Below are positions 8,352-16,260 of a stretch of 64,000 nucleotides of DNA, in pieces. A program made the position numbers and the translations under genes. A model generated the notes under the pieces. That model searched no databases. It was not told the DNA's origin and saw nothing but the letters and a program-made list of their open reading frames with translations. This DNA comes from DASXKD01 sp963734725 (lineage in GTDB: Bacteria; Actinomycetota; Actinomycetes; Streptosporangiales; Streptosporangiaceae), in assembly GCA_963734725.1 (NCBI GenBank), contig CAVTIX010000020.1:310001-374000 (forward strand), given 5' to 3'. Numbering within the stretch: position 1 is the stretch's first letter; every line of letters begins with the position of its first letter.

Positions 8352-9190
8352 GGCGCGTCCCGCTCCGCGTCCAGGCTGGCCAGCAGGTCACGAAGCTGGC
8401 CGAACAGGAGGGGCTCGGCCGCGATGGTCATGCTCGGGCCGGCTTCTGCGCGGGCCAGCCCGCCCAGCCGCGCGCCGGCCTCGGTGGCGACCAGCCCGCC
8501 CGCCGCCCAGTCCCAGTAGTTCACCCCGCGCTCGTAGTAGGCGTCCACCCGGCCCGCGGCCAGCGAGCACAGGTCCACCGCGCAGGAACCGCCGCGCCGG
8601 ATATCCCGCACCCGGGGCAGCACGGCGCCGACCACCTCGCCCTGCACCACCCGGCGCGGCACCTCGTACCCAAACCCGGTGGACACCAGGGCTTGCTCCA
8701 GCGGCACCCCGGTGTTGCAGCGCAGCGCGACCGCGCCGTCGCCCGCCCATAGCCAGGCGCCGCCGCCGAACGAGGCGGTGAACAGCTCACCGTGGGACGG
8801 CACCGTGACCACGCCGGCCACCACGGCGCCGTCCACCTCGGCCGCGACGCTGACCGACCAGTCCGGCAGGCCGTAGAGGTAGTTCACCGTGCCGTCCAGC
8901 GGGTCCACCACCCAGCGCACCCGGCCAGGCCCGTCGTCCCGGCCGGCCTTCTCGCCGCCCTCTTCGCCGAGGATCGCATCCCGCGGGCGGGCGGCCAGCA
9001 GCTGCTCCCTGATCAGCGCCTCCGCCGCCCGGTCCATCTCGGTGACCACGTCGGTGGGGCTCGACTTGGTGTCCGCCACTTCTGGGCGCCCCGACGGCCC
9101 GGCGGGCCGCCCGGCCGCGAGCATCGCCGCCGCGGCCTGCGCCACGTCCACCGCCAGGCCGAGCAGTTCCCCGGGATCCGGCCCGGTCAC
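8348..9190 (-). CDS. Inositol monophosphatase family protein
   Basis: This 280-residue member of the Mg-dependent, Li-sensitive phosphatase family acts on inositol-1-phosphate or related sugar phosphates. The metal-binding motifs are intact: LGEEGG (74-79), WVVDPLDGTVNYLYG (93-107) and the C-terminal NYWDWAAGGLVATEAGA. The start was chosen at GTG 9190, which overlaps the hemH stop as GTGA; an in-frame ATG at 9244 would extend 18 residues into hemH and has no better support. It is the third gene of a coupled run with the transglycosylase and hemH. Substrate could be inositol phosphate, histidinol phosphate or another phosphate ester. Confidence 0.88.
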   Translation of the reverse strand: MTGPDPGELLGLAVDVAQAAAAMLAAGRPAGPSGRPEVADTKSSPTDVVTEMDRAAEALIREQLLAARPRDAILGEEGGEKAGRDDGPGRVRWVVDPLDGTVNYLYGLPDWSVSVAAEVDGAVVAGVVTVPSHGELFTASFGGGAWLWAGDGAVALRCNTGVPLEQALVSTGFGYEVPRRVVQGEVVGAVLPRVRDIRRGGSCAVDLCSLAAGRVDAYYERGVNYWDWAAGGLVATEAGARLGGLARAEAGPSMTIAAEPLLFGQLRDLLASLDAERDAP

Positions 9191-10242
9191 CGGTTGGTCC
9201 CGGGGGGCCGGGCAGCGGGCACGCGGCAGCAATCGTTTGGGCAAAAATCAGGGCCAGGCGGCAGGGACCCGAGCGCTTGCACCTGCGCAGGCTGGCTGCG
9301 GCGCTCAACGACTAGGTCGGTGATCATGGAGACGAAGCGCGGATCGGTGCCGGGGGTGGCCGCCCGCGCCATCGGCAGGCCGAGCCGCTCGGCCGCCTGC
9401 GCCGCCTCGATGTCCAGGTCGTACAGCACCTCGACGTGGTCGGAGACGAAGCCCACCGGGACCACGACCACGGCCGGGGCGCCGCCGGCGGCCAGGTCCG
9501 CGAGCTCGTCGCAGATGTCGGGGCCGAGCCACGGCACGGCCGGGGGGCCGCTGCGGCTTTGGTAGCACAGCCGCGAAATGCGCCGATGCCCTTCCTCGGC
9601 AGCGAGCTGTACGGCGACCAGTCGCGCCGCCTCCGCCAGTTGTGCCGGGTACAGGTCGCCGGCTGGCCCGCTGGCCGCCGCCATCACGGCGGGCACGCTG
9701 TGCGCCGTGAAAACTAGCCACGCATCATGCTGAACGACGGGTGGGAGTGCCGTGATCGCCGCGCGGGCGGCCTGGGTGACGGGGCCGATGAAGCCCGGGT
9801 GGTCGAAGAAGTGGCGGATCTTGTCGATGCGTGGTGCGCCGCGGACCTGCGCGCGGGCGGCCTCGATGTCGTCGAGGTATTGCCGGCAGCTGGAGTAGGA
9901 CCCGTACGCGGAGGTGACGAACGCGAGCGCGTGCCGCACGCCGTCGGAGGCCATCTGCCCGACCGTGTCGGCCAGGAACGGGTGCCAGTTACGGTTCCCC
10001 CAGTACACGGGCAGGCCCAAGCCGGCCGCGGCGAAGTCCTTCTCGATCGCGGCGAGCAGGTCGCGGCACTGCTCGTTGATCGGGCTCACCCCGCCGAACA
10101 CGTCGTAGTGGCGGGCTACCTCGGCGAGTCGGTCCCGCGGCACCCCCCGGCCCCTGGTGACGTTCTCCAGGAACGGCATGACGTCGGCGGGGCCTTCCGG
10201 GCCGCCAAACGACACCAGCAAGAAGGCGTCGTAGTCCGTCAC
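9187..10242 (-). CDS. hemH: Ferrochelatase (coproporphyrin ferrochelatase type)
   Basis: This 351-residue enzyme inserts Fe2+ into a porphyrin late in heme synthesis; in Actinobacteria the substrate is normally coproporphyrin III. Visible motifs are LLVSFGGPEGPADVMPF, YWGNRNWHPFLADT, the metal-site TAHSVP, LCYQSRSGPP and GFVSDHVEVLYDLDIEA. Cys119 together with Cys334, Cys338 and Cys339 near the C-terminus are candidate [2Fe-2S] ligands, as in other actinobacterial ferrochelatases. The GTG start at 10242 overlaps the upstream stop (GTGA) and its own TGA overlaps the next start, so three genes are translationally coupled. No other heme genes are in the window. Confidence 0.93.
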   Translation of the reverse strand: MTDYDAFLLVSFGGPEGPADVMPFLENVTRGRGVPRDRLAEVARHYDVFGGVSPINEQCRDLLAAIEKDFAAAGLGLPVYWGNRNWHPFLADTVGQMASDGVRHALAFVTSAYGSYSSCRQYLDDIEAARAQVRGAPRIDKIRHFFDHPGFIGPVTQAARAAITALPPVVQHDAWLVFTAHSVPAVMAAASGPAGDLYPAQLAEAARLVAVQLAAEEGHRRISRLCYQSRSGPPAVPWLGPDICDELADLAAGGAPAVVVVPVGFVSDHVEVLYDLDIEAAQAAERLGLPMARAATPGTDPRFVSMITDLVVERRSQPAQVQALGSLPPGPDFCPNDCCRVPAARPPGTNR

Positions 10243-11372
10243 CCGTAGGCCTGTTGGTACTGCCGGGCGAGCGCGAGGACTTCGTTGACGTACCAGTCGG
10301 CGTGGTTGTAGGCGAAGATCGCGCGGGGCAGCCCGGCGGCGGTCAACCCGCCTGCCGCGCACAGGTAGCGGGCCGCGGAGGGAACCGCGTCGAACGGGTC
10401 ATTGATGTTCGGCGGCCCCTTGTCGCCGAACCCGCTGATCCCCCACGCCGCCCAGGTGGACGGCAGGAACTGCATCGGGCCGAGGGCGCCCGCGGTGGAC
10501 GGCCCGATGTTGGCGCCGAAGCCGCTCTCGATCTGCCCGATGGCCGCGAGCACTTCCCACGGCAGGCCGGGGCAGTACTGCGCTGCCGATTCCTGGAAGA
10601 GCTGGATGTAGCTGGTCGGTTTGCCGGGCGAGGTCGCAATCGGCGGCGCGTGCTGCGGGCGGAGGGTGACCAGCGTCACGGCGGTGCCCTGCAGCGCGGC
10701 GCGGACATCCTGCCGGAGCTTGGCGATACTCAGGCCCGGCGCGCTGATCAGCGCGGCAAAGTTGTGGATCAGTCCGAGCTTGGCCGAGACCTTGTTGCTG
10801 ACCACCATGTCGATGCCGGCCACGCCGAGCGGCGCGGCGCCGGCGAAGTTCAGGCTGACGGTGGCGGCGCCGGCCAGCGAGTAGGCGTGGCCCTTATGCA
10901 GCCGCAGCCTGTGCTGCGCCGACGTGGCCGCGACGAACCCGCCGGAATCCAGCGCGTTCCACAGTCTCTGGTTGGACGCCGTGCTCAGCGGGGTCCAGGA
11001 CCGGAACTGCTGGGCGTTCACGCCGATCACGTTGACCTTGGCGCCACCGCTGGTGACCGCGGCGCCGTCCAGCGCGATGAAGTCGCTGACCCCGCGGATC
11101 GCACGCAGCCGGGCGAGGCTGGCGTCGCTGATGCCGCTGCCCTGCACCACCGTGAGGTCCGGCAGCACGATGTGGCGGAAAGCCGCGGTGGTCTTCGCCG
11201 GGCCGTAGCTGACGTCCCCGCGCGGCGGCCCGGGAATGTAGTGCAGCAGGCTGCCCGCGGCCAGCACAGCCAGCGCGGCATAGACCGTCCTGCCCCCCCG
11301 CGCAGGGCTGCTGACGGCAACCGGATGTGGCGTTCTGCGCCACCAAAGGCGACCCATTGCGTTGTCCACCAT
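10239..11372 (-). CDS. Membrane-anchored lytic transglycosylase (SLT domain)
   Basis: This 377-residue protein has one N-terminal membrane segment (TVYAALAVLAAGSLLHYI, about 29-46), an extracellular middle region of about 200 residues, and a C-terminal lysozyme-like SLT domain from about 260. The SLT core LPWEVLAAIGQIESGFG holds the catalytic glutamate (Glu282), followed by GALGPMQFLPSTWAAWG. Such enzymes cut peptidoglycan between MurNAc and GlcNAc to give anhydro-muropeptides. The middle region (LPDLTVVQGSGISDASLARL) resembles MacB/FtsX-type extracellular domains, an uncommon partner for SLT; that part of the call is tentative. It heads the coupled hemH run and is transcribed away from the TetR gene. 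Confidence 0.82.
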   Translation of the reverse strand: MVDNAMGRLWWRRTPHPVAVSSPARGGRTVYAALAVLAAGSLLHYIPGPPRGDVSYGPAKTTAAFRHIVLPDLTVVQGSGISDASLARLRAIRGVSDFIALDGAAVTSGGAKVNVIGVNAQQFRSWTPLSTASNQRLWNALDSGGFVAATSAQHRLRLHKGHAYSLAGAATVSLNFAGAAPLGVAGIDMVVSNKVSAKLGLIHNFAALISAPGLSIAKLRQDVRAALQGTAVTLVTLRPQHAPPIATSPGKPTSYIQLFQESAAQYCPGLPWEVLAAIGQIESGFGANIGPSTAGALGPMQFLPSTWAAWGISGFGDKGPPNINDPFDAVPSAARYLCAAGGLTAAGLPRAIFAYNHADWYVNEVLALARQYQQAYG

Positions 11373-11471
11373 AGCCGGGGCCGCGTCATGCCAGAAAGGG
11401 GGTGGCGCTACGGGGTTCGCATCGGGGTCAATCCCGCCCGCGTGGCCGCCGGCACGTTACTCTGATCAGTC

Positions 11472-12176
11472 ATGGGTCTGGAAGCCGGGCCCGGCGCAGC
11501 GCCGGGAGAGGCCAGCACGCCCGCGGGCACGCCTGCCCCGCGGGGCAGGGCGACGCCGCGCCGCGCGTCACTCGGCGGCAGGCCTGCCCAGGACCGTGAG
11601 CTGCGGGCGCAAGGCCGGCAGACGCTGCGCAACCTGCTGGAAGCGGGCCTCGCCGAGTTCGACGAGCGCGGTTTCCAGGCCGTCCGGGTCGACGACATCG
11701 TGCGCCGCGCGCAGATCTCACACGGGACCTTCTACCTGTACTTCTCCAACAAGGAGGACCTGTTCAAGGCCCTGCTCAGGGACGCGCTGCACGACATGGG
11801 CCAGGTCACCGACGCGTTCCCGGTAGTCACCAGGAACCCGGCCGGGCTGGCGGCGCTGCGGCAGTGGGTCCACGAGTTCTGCGAGACGTACGCGGCGCAC
11901 GCGGCGGTGATCAGGACGCTCAGCCAGGCCGAGATCGTCGGCGAGGAAGTCTGGGGAGACGGGCTCAAGCTGTTGTTCCGGCTGGCCGAGGCGATGGCCC
12001 AGGGGATGACCGCCGCTACCGGCGCGGCCGAGCACGCCGAACTAACCGCAGTAGCCTGCCTGATGATGTTGGAGCGGGTGAACTACCTGCTGACCGTGGA
12101 GGTCAGGCTGCCGCGCGAGGAGATGGAGGAACGGATCGCGACGATCATGTTCGCGGCGTTCAACCCCCCAACCTAA
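11472..12176 (+). CDS. TetR-family transcriptional regulator
   Basis: This 234-residue protein has a disordered Pro/Ala-rich start of about 40 residues. A TetR DNA-binding domain at about 47-95 follows (LLEAGLAEFDERGFQAVRVDDIV, then ISHGTFYLYFSNKEDLFKAL). The C-terminal two-thirds is an all-helical ligand-binding domain. It is divergent from the transglycosylase-hemH run with a 99-base gap and may control itself or that run. The ligand is unknown. Confidence 0.85.
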   Translation: MGLEAGPGAAPGEASTPAGTPAPRGRATPRRASLGGRPAQDRELRAQGRQTLRNLLEAGLAEFDERGFQAVRVDDIVRRAQISHGTFYLYFSNKEDLFKALLRDALHDMGQVTDAFPVVTRNPAGLAALRQWVHEFCETYAAHAAVIRTLSQAEIVGEEVWGDGLKLLFRLAEAMAQGMTAATGAAEHAELTAVACLMMLERVNYLLTVEVRLPREEMEERIATIMFAAFNPPT

Positions 12177-12182
12177 GCGCCT

Positions 12183-12464
12183 CCGTTACCGCCGCGAGCG
12201 CTTCCCTGGCGGCTGCCACATCATGCACTCGCAGCGTTTACCCGGGGGCCCGAGCCCCCGGACCCCCACGGCGCTGGCGCGCGCGCTCTGCGCGCATTTC
12301 CGTTACCGCCGCGAGCGCTTCCCTGGCGGCTGCCACATCGTGCACGCACAGTGTTACCCGGGGGCACGAGCCCCCGGACCCCCACGGCGCTGGCGCGCGC
12401 GCTCTGCGCGCATTTCCGTTACCGTCGCGAGCGCTTCCCTGGCGGCTGCCACATCGTGCACGCG
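12183..12464. repeat. Tandem 116-117 bp repeats made from the 3' end of folP2
   Basis: Three head-to-tail units start at 12183, 12300 and 12416 (spacing 117 and 116); the third is partial and lies inside folP2. Each unit encodes on the minus strand the same tail, HDVAAAREALA(A/T)VTEMRAERARQ, ending in a stop. The first two units therefore lie beyond the folP2 stop as duplicated, untranslated tail copies. Copies differ at only a few positions, so the duplication is recent. Confidence 0.9.
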
Positions 12465-13238
12465 GAACAGGCGCGCGCCTTCCCAGGCGCACACCGCCAG
12501 CACCGCGAGGGTGCCCTCACCGCGCTCGGCGACGCCGAGGCCCAGGGCCTCTCCGACGAAATCCTTGTGCGACGCGGCGACCAGCACCGGCCATCCGGTG
12601 TCGGCCAGGTCTCCTGTCCGCCGGGTCAGTTCCAGCGAGTGCCAGGTGTTCTTCCCGAAGTCGTGCGCCGGGTCGATGACGATCCGGTCGGCGCGCACCC
12701 CCGCGGCGACCGCCCGCTCCGCTTCCGCCGTCAGCGACGCGATCACCTGGCCCACCAGGCCGGGATGGGCGGGCCGGTGCGGCCGGGTGCGCGGGGCAGC
12801 CCCGCCCGCGTGCGCGCAGACCAGGCCGAGGTCGTGGGCGGCGGCCACGTGCGCCAGGCCGGGATCCGCCCCGCCCCACGCATCGTTGAGCAGGTCAGCC
12901 CCGGCGGCGGCGACCGCGGCGCCCACCGGCGCCCGCCAGGTGTCCACGCTGATGACGACCGAAGGATGCCTGGCCCGCAGCGCCGCGACCACCGGCGCCG
13001 CCCGGCGGATCTCCTCGGCCACGGTGACCTCGTCCCCCGGGCCGGCCTTCACCCCGCCGATGTCAAGGATGTCGGCCCCGGCCTCGACGGCGCGGTCGGC
13101 GGCCGCCAGCGCCGCGTCCAGTTCGTAGGTGGCGCCCCGGTCGTAGAAGGAGTCCGGCGTCCGGTTGATCACCGCCATGATGCCGAACGACCCCGGCGGC
13201 CATTCCCGCTGTCCTAGCCGCAGCGTCCGTCGGTGCAC
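12354..13238 (-). CDS. folP2: FolP2-type dihydropteroate synthase homologue
   Basis: This is a TIM-barrel protein of 294 residues. NRTPDSFYDRG (25-35), VISVDTWR, LLNDAWGG, VIDPAHDFGKNTWHSLELTRR and VAASHKDFVGE place it in the DHPS family. It has the FolP2 variants, however: DIGGVKAGPGDE (59-70) instead of the DIGGESTRPG motif, and CAHAGG instead of MHMRG. FolP2 proteins of mycobacteria are, to my knowledge, not functional DHPS enzymes, so the reaction is uncertain. GTG 13238 was chosen because it gives the family's short RxLRLGxRE start, though no clear ribosome site precedes it. The C-terminal tail and stop fall inside a tandem repeat. It is divergent from guaB1 by 39 bases. Confidence 0.82.
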   Translation of the reverse strand: MHRRTLRLGQREWPPGSFGIMAVINRTPDSFYDRGATYELDAALAAADRAVEAGADILDIGGVKAGPGDEVTVAEEIRRAAPVVAALRARHPSVVISVDTWRAPVGAAVAAAGADLLNDAWGGADPGLAHVAAAHDLGLVCAHAGGAAPRTRPHRPAHPGLVGQVIASLTAEAERAVAAGVRADRIVIDPAHDFGKNTWHSLELTRRTGDLADTGWPVLVAASHKDFVGEALGLGVAERGEGTLAVLAVCAWEGARLFRVHDVAAAREALATVTEMRAERARQRRGGPGARAPG

Positions 13239-13277
13239 AGGGAGTGAGCATAGGGCCGGTTCGGGCAGAATCGTTAA

Positions 13278-14708
13278 GTGCGATTCCTGTCCGGCCAGCC
13301 ACCCGTGCACGAGGCCACCTACAGCGACGTCTTCCTGGTGCCGTGCGCCTCGTCCGTGGCATCCAGGCTCGATGTGAATCTGGCCACCAATGACGGGAGC
13401 GGCGCCACGATCCCGGTAGTGGTGGCCAACATGACCGCGGTGTCTGGCCGCCGGATGGCGGAGACCGTGGCGCGCCGCGGCGGGCTCGCCATGCTCCCCC
13501 AGGACATCCCGGTGGGCGTGGTGGCCGAGGTGGTGGCCTGGGTGAAGAGCCGGCATCTCGTCCACGACACCCCGATCACGCTGGGCCCCTCGGATACCAC
13601 GGGAGACGCCCTGAGCCTGCTGCCCAAGCGCGCCCACGGCGCCCTCGTGGTGGTCGAGCACGGGCGGCCCACCGGGGTGGTGACCGAGGCGGACTGCCAG
13701 GGGGTGGACCGGTTCACACAGCTCCGCCAGGTGATGTCCACGGATCTGCTGACGCTCCCGGCCGGGATCGACCCGGAGAAGGCGTTCGGCCTGCTGCACG
13801 AGGGCAGGCACCGGGTGGCCCCGGTGGTGGACGAGAACGGCGCGCTGACCGGCATCCTGACCCGCACTGGGGCGCTGCGCGCCACGCTGTACCGGCCGGC
13901 CACCGACGCGTCGGGGAAGCTGCGCGTGGGCGCCGCGATTGGCATCAACGGGGACGTCGCGGCCAAGGCGAAGCAGCTCGTGGCGGCCGGGATCGACGTG
14001 CTGGTGGTAGACACCGCGCACGGCCACCAGGAGCGGATGATCAGCGCGCTGCGGGCGGTCCGGGGGGCGGGGGTGCCGATCGCGGCGGGCAACGTGGTCA
14101 CCGCCGAGGGGGTCACCGACCTGGTCCGGGCCGGGGCCGACATCGTCAAGGTCGGCGTGGGACCGGGGGCGATGTGCACCACCCGGATGATGACCGGGGT
14201 GGGCAGGCCGCAGTTCAGCGCGGTGCTCGAGTGCGCGGCGCGGGCCAGGGAACTGGGCGCGCACGTGTGGGCCGACGGCGGGGTACGGCACCCGCGGGAC
14301 GTGGCGCTCGCGCTCGCCGCGGGCGCCTCCAACGTGATGATCGGATCCTGGTTCGCCGGGACCTACGAGTCGCCGGGCGACGCGTTCCGCGACGCCGACG
14401 GGCGGCTGTACAAGGAGAGCTTCGGGATGGCCTCGGCCCGCGCGGTGCGGCTGCGCTCGGCCACCGACTCCCCGTTCGACCGGGCCCGCAAGGAGCTGTT
14501 CGAGGAGGGCATCTCCACCGCCCGGATGTACCTGGACCCATACCGGCCCGGGGTGGAGGATCTGATCGACCAGATCACCGCAGGTTTGCGCAGCGCCTGC
14601 GCCTACGCGGGCGCGGCGGACCTGGCCGCGCTGCACGAGCGGGCCGTGGTCGGGCTGCAGAGCGCCGCGGGCTACAGCGAGGGCATGCCGCTGCCGACGA
14701 GCTGGTGA
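13278..14708 (+). CDS. guaB1: GuaB1-type IMP dehydrogenase-related protein (likely GMP reductase)
   Basis: This 476-residue IMPDH/GMPR-superfamily barrel has a CBS pair inserted at about 95-205 (THGALVVVEHGRPTGVV-like segments). The catalytic loop is GVGPGAMCTTRMMTGVGRPQ with Cys300 as the nucleophile, preceded by VLVVDTAHGH (241-250). Mycobacterial GuaB1 has been reported to be a CBS-containing GMP reductase (GMP to IMP with NADPH), so I favour that role over IMP dehydrogenase. The GTG start at 13278 fits the family's short N-terminus. It is divergently paired with folP2, leaving only 39 bases for both promoters. Confidence 0.85.
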   Translation: MRFLSGQPPVHEATYSDVFLVPCASSVASRLDVNLATNDGSGATIPVVVANMTAVSGRRMAETVARRGGLAMLPQDIPVGVVAEVVAWVKSRHLVHDTPITLGPSDTTGDALSLLPKRAHGALVVVEHGRPTGVVTEADCQGVDRFTQLRQVMSTDLLTLPAGIDPEKAFGLLHEGRHRVAPVVDENGALTGILTRTGALRATLYRPATDASGKLRVGAAIGINGDVAAKAKQLVAAGIDVLVVDTAHGHQERMISALRAVRGAGVPIAAGNVVTAEGVTDLVRAGADIVKVGVGPGAMCTTRMMTGVGRPQFSAVLECAARARELGAHVWADGGVRHPRDVALALAAGASNVMIGSWFAGTYESPGDAFRDADGRLYKESFGMASARAVRLRSATDSPFDRARKELFEEGISTARMYLDPYRPGVEDLIDQITAGLRSACAYAGAADLAALHERAVVGLQSAAGYSEGMPLPTSW

Positions 14709-14730
14709 GGCCTGCCTGCGCCGCAGCGCG

Positions 14731-15366
14731 TCAGGGCGCCTGGCCGGCCAGGGCGCGGCAAGCGCGGTCAAAGCTGGTCACAGAGCCGTACCGCAGCGTG
14801 CCGTGGGCGGTGCCCGTGTCCGCGGTCGAAGTGGTGGTCCTTATCACCCCGGATGGGGTGAACACCTCGCTGAAGGAGTTGTCGGTGTCCGTGATCGGCA
14901 GCACGGCCCCGTGCCAGACACCGTGGAAGGCGACCACCCAGCCGTTGGGCAGCGGTTTCGGCTTGCCGCCGGTCAGGGCGATGTTGGTCCGCGAGCCGTT
15001 GGTGGTGTACCAGCCGTGCACCGCCCCGGTCAGGTCGAAGGTGTAATGCTGTCCGCCCTGCGTGCATAGTTGCGCGGTGCCGGTCAGCGTGTCGCAACCG
15101 CCGAAGCTGCAGCCGGCGTGCCCGTGGTTGTTGGCGAGGCCGCCGCGCAGGTGGGTGTACAGCAGGTAGTGACCGCCGTTGCCGGCCTGGACCGGGCCGT
15201 AGCCGTCCCACTCCCCGAGCGGGCTGAACTTGCTGCCCATGTGGAAGGCCCACGGCGTGGGCAGCACGTAGAGGCCCAGCAGCACGACGATCACGATCAG
15301 CAGCAACCGGAGCCAGATGTGGCGGCGGCCGCCAGCCTGCGACGCCGACTTGCGACTGGCCCTCAT
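14731..15366 (-). CDS. Membrane-anchored extracellular protein of unknown function
   Basis: This 211-residue protein has a basic N-terminus, one membrane segment (WLRLLLIVIVVLLGLYVL, about residues 17-34), then an extracellular region starting PTPWAFHMGSKFSPLGEWDGYG. That region has paired cysteines (CSFGGC) consistent with disulfides. I do not recognise a named domain with confidence. The ATG at 15366 follows GGAGGC at good spacing; an in-frame upstream ATG at 15447 has none. It converges on guaB1 with a 22-base gap. Confidence 0.65.
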   Translation of the reverse strand: MRASRKSASQAGGRRHIWLRLLLIVIVVLLGLYVLPTPWAFHMGSKFSPLGEWDGYGPVQAGNGGHYLLYTHLRGGLANNHGHAGCSFGGCDTLTGTAQLCTQGGQHYTFDLTGAVHGWYTTNGSRTNIALTGGKPKPLPNGWVVAFHGVWHGAVLPITDTDNSFSEVFTPSGVIRTTTSTADTGTAHGTLRYGSVTSFDRACRALAGQAP

Positions 15367-15479
15367 GGCTGCCTCCACCGCACGGGTCCCTGGTACGCTC
15401 CGCCGCACGGACCAGGCGAATGTAGCGGAGTCCGGGTCCGGTGACAAAGCATGGCAACTTACGAGGACAGGAGCCGCCC

Positions 15480-16256
15480 ATGTCCGTGCTCAGCGCCCTG
15501 ACCGACGCGCTGGCCAGCGCCACGGTGGAGATCGTCGACTTGACCGCGCCGCTGTCGTCGTCGACCCCGGTGATCAAATTGCCGCCGCCGTTCAGCAACA
15601 CCGTCTCGTTCAGCCTGCAGGAGATCAGTCGCTACGACGACCGCGGGCCAGCCTGGTACTGGAACGACATCACCACGGGCGAGCACACCGGCACGCACTT
15701 CGACGCGCCCTGTCACTGGGTGACCGGCCGGGACGGAGAAGACGTGTCCCAGGTGCCTGCGGGGCGCCTGATCGCCCCCGCGGTGATGCTGGACTTCAGC
15801 GCCCAGGCCGCGGCCGACCCGGACTTCCTGCTCGAGGTGGAGCACATCAGGGACTGGGAGCGCGCCCACGGGCCGCTGCCTGACGGCGGCTGGCTGCTGT
15901 ACCGGACGGGCTGGGATGAGCGGTCTGACAGCCAGGAGCGCTTCCTGAACGCCAACGAGACCGGCCCGCATACGCCGGGGGTATCGGTGGAGTGCGCCCG
16001 GTGGCTGGCCGAGGAGTCCCCGGTGATCGGCATCGGGACGGAGACCGTGGGCACCGACGCGGGGGCGGCGCACTCGTTCGACCCGCCGTTCCCGTGCCAC
16101 GCGGCGATGCTCGGGGCGGGCAAGTACGGCCTCACCCAGCTGCAGAACCTGGCGTCCCTGCCGGCCACCGGAGTGGTGCTGGTCGTCACCCCGCTGCCGA
16201 TCACCGGCGGGTCGGGCAGCCCATGCCGGGCGCTGGCCCTCGTGGACCGGTCCTGA
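15480..16256 (+). CDS. Cyclase-family metal-dependent hydrolase (kynurenine formamidase-like)
   Basis: This 258-residue protein carries the family signature HTGTHFDAPCHW (69-80), whose His and Asp residues bind the metal. The family includes arylformamidases and other cyclic-amide or lactone hydrolases. AGGAG precedes the ATG at 15480. The next gene starts 4 bases after the stop, so this enzyme and the TPP enzyme form a two-gene unit. The substrate is unknown. Confidence 0.85.
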   Translation: MSVLSALTDALASATVEIVDLTAPLSSSTPVIKLPPPFSNTVSFSLQEISRYDDRGPAWYWNDITTGEHTGTHFDAPCHWVTGRDGEDVSQVPAGRLIAPAVMLDFSAQAAADPDFLLEVEHIRDWERAHGPLPDGGWLLYRTGWDERSDSQERFLNANETGPHTPGVSVECARWLAEESPVIGIGTETVGTDAGAAHSFDPPFPCHAAMLGAGKYGLTQLQNLASLPATGVVLVVTPLPITGGSGSPCRALALVDRS

Positions 16257-16260
16257 TGCC

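Noticed and set aside
13239..14771. A very long minus-strand frame continuing upstream of folP2 across the guaB1 region
   Set aside because: The upstream 500 or so codons are antisense to a clearly coding IMPDH-family gene and contain no recognisable protein; only the part from 13238 down is FolP2.
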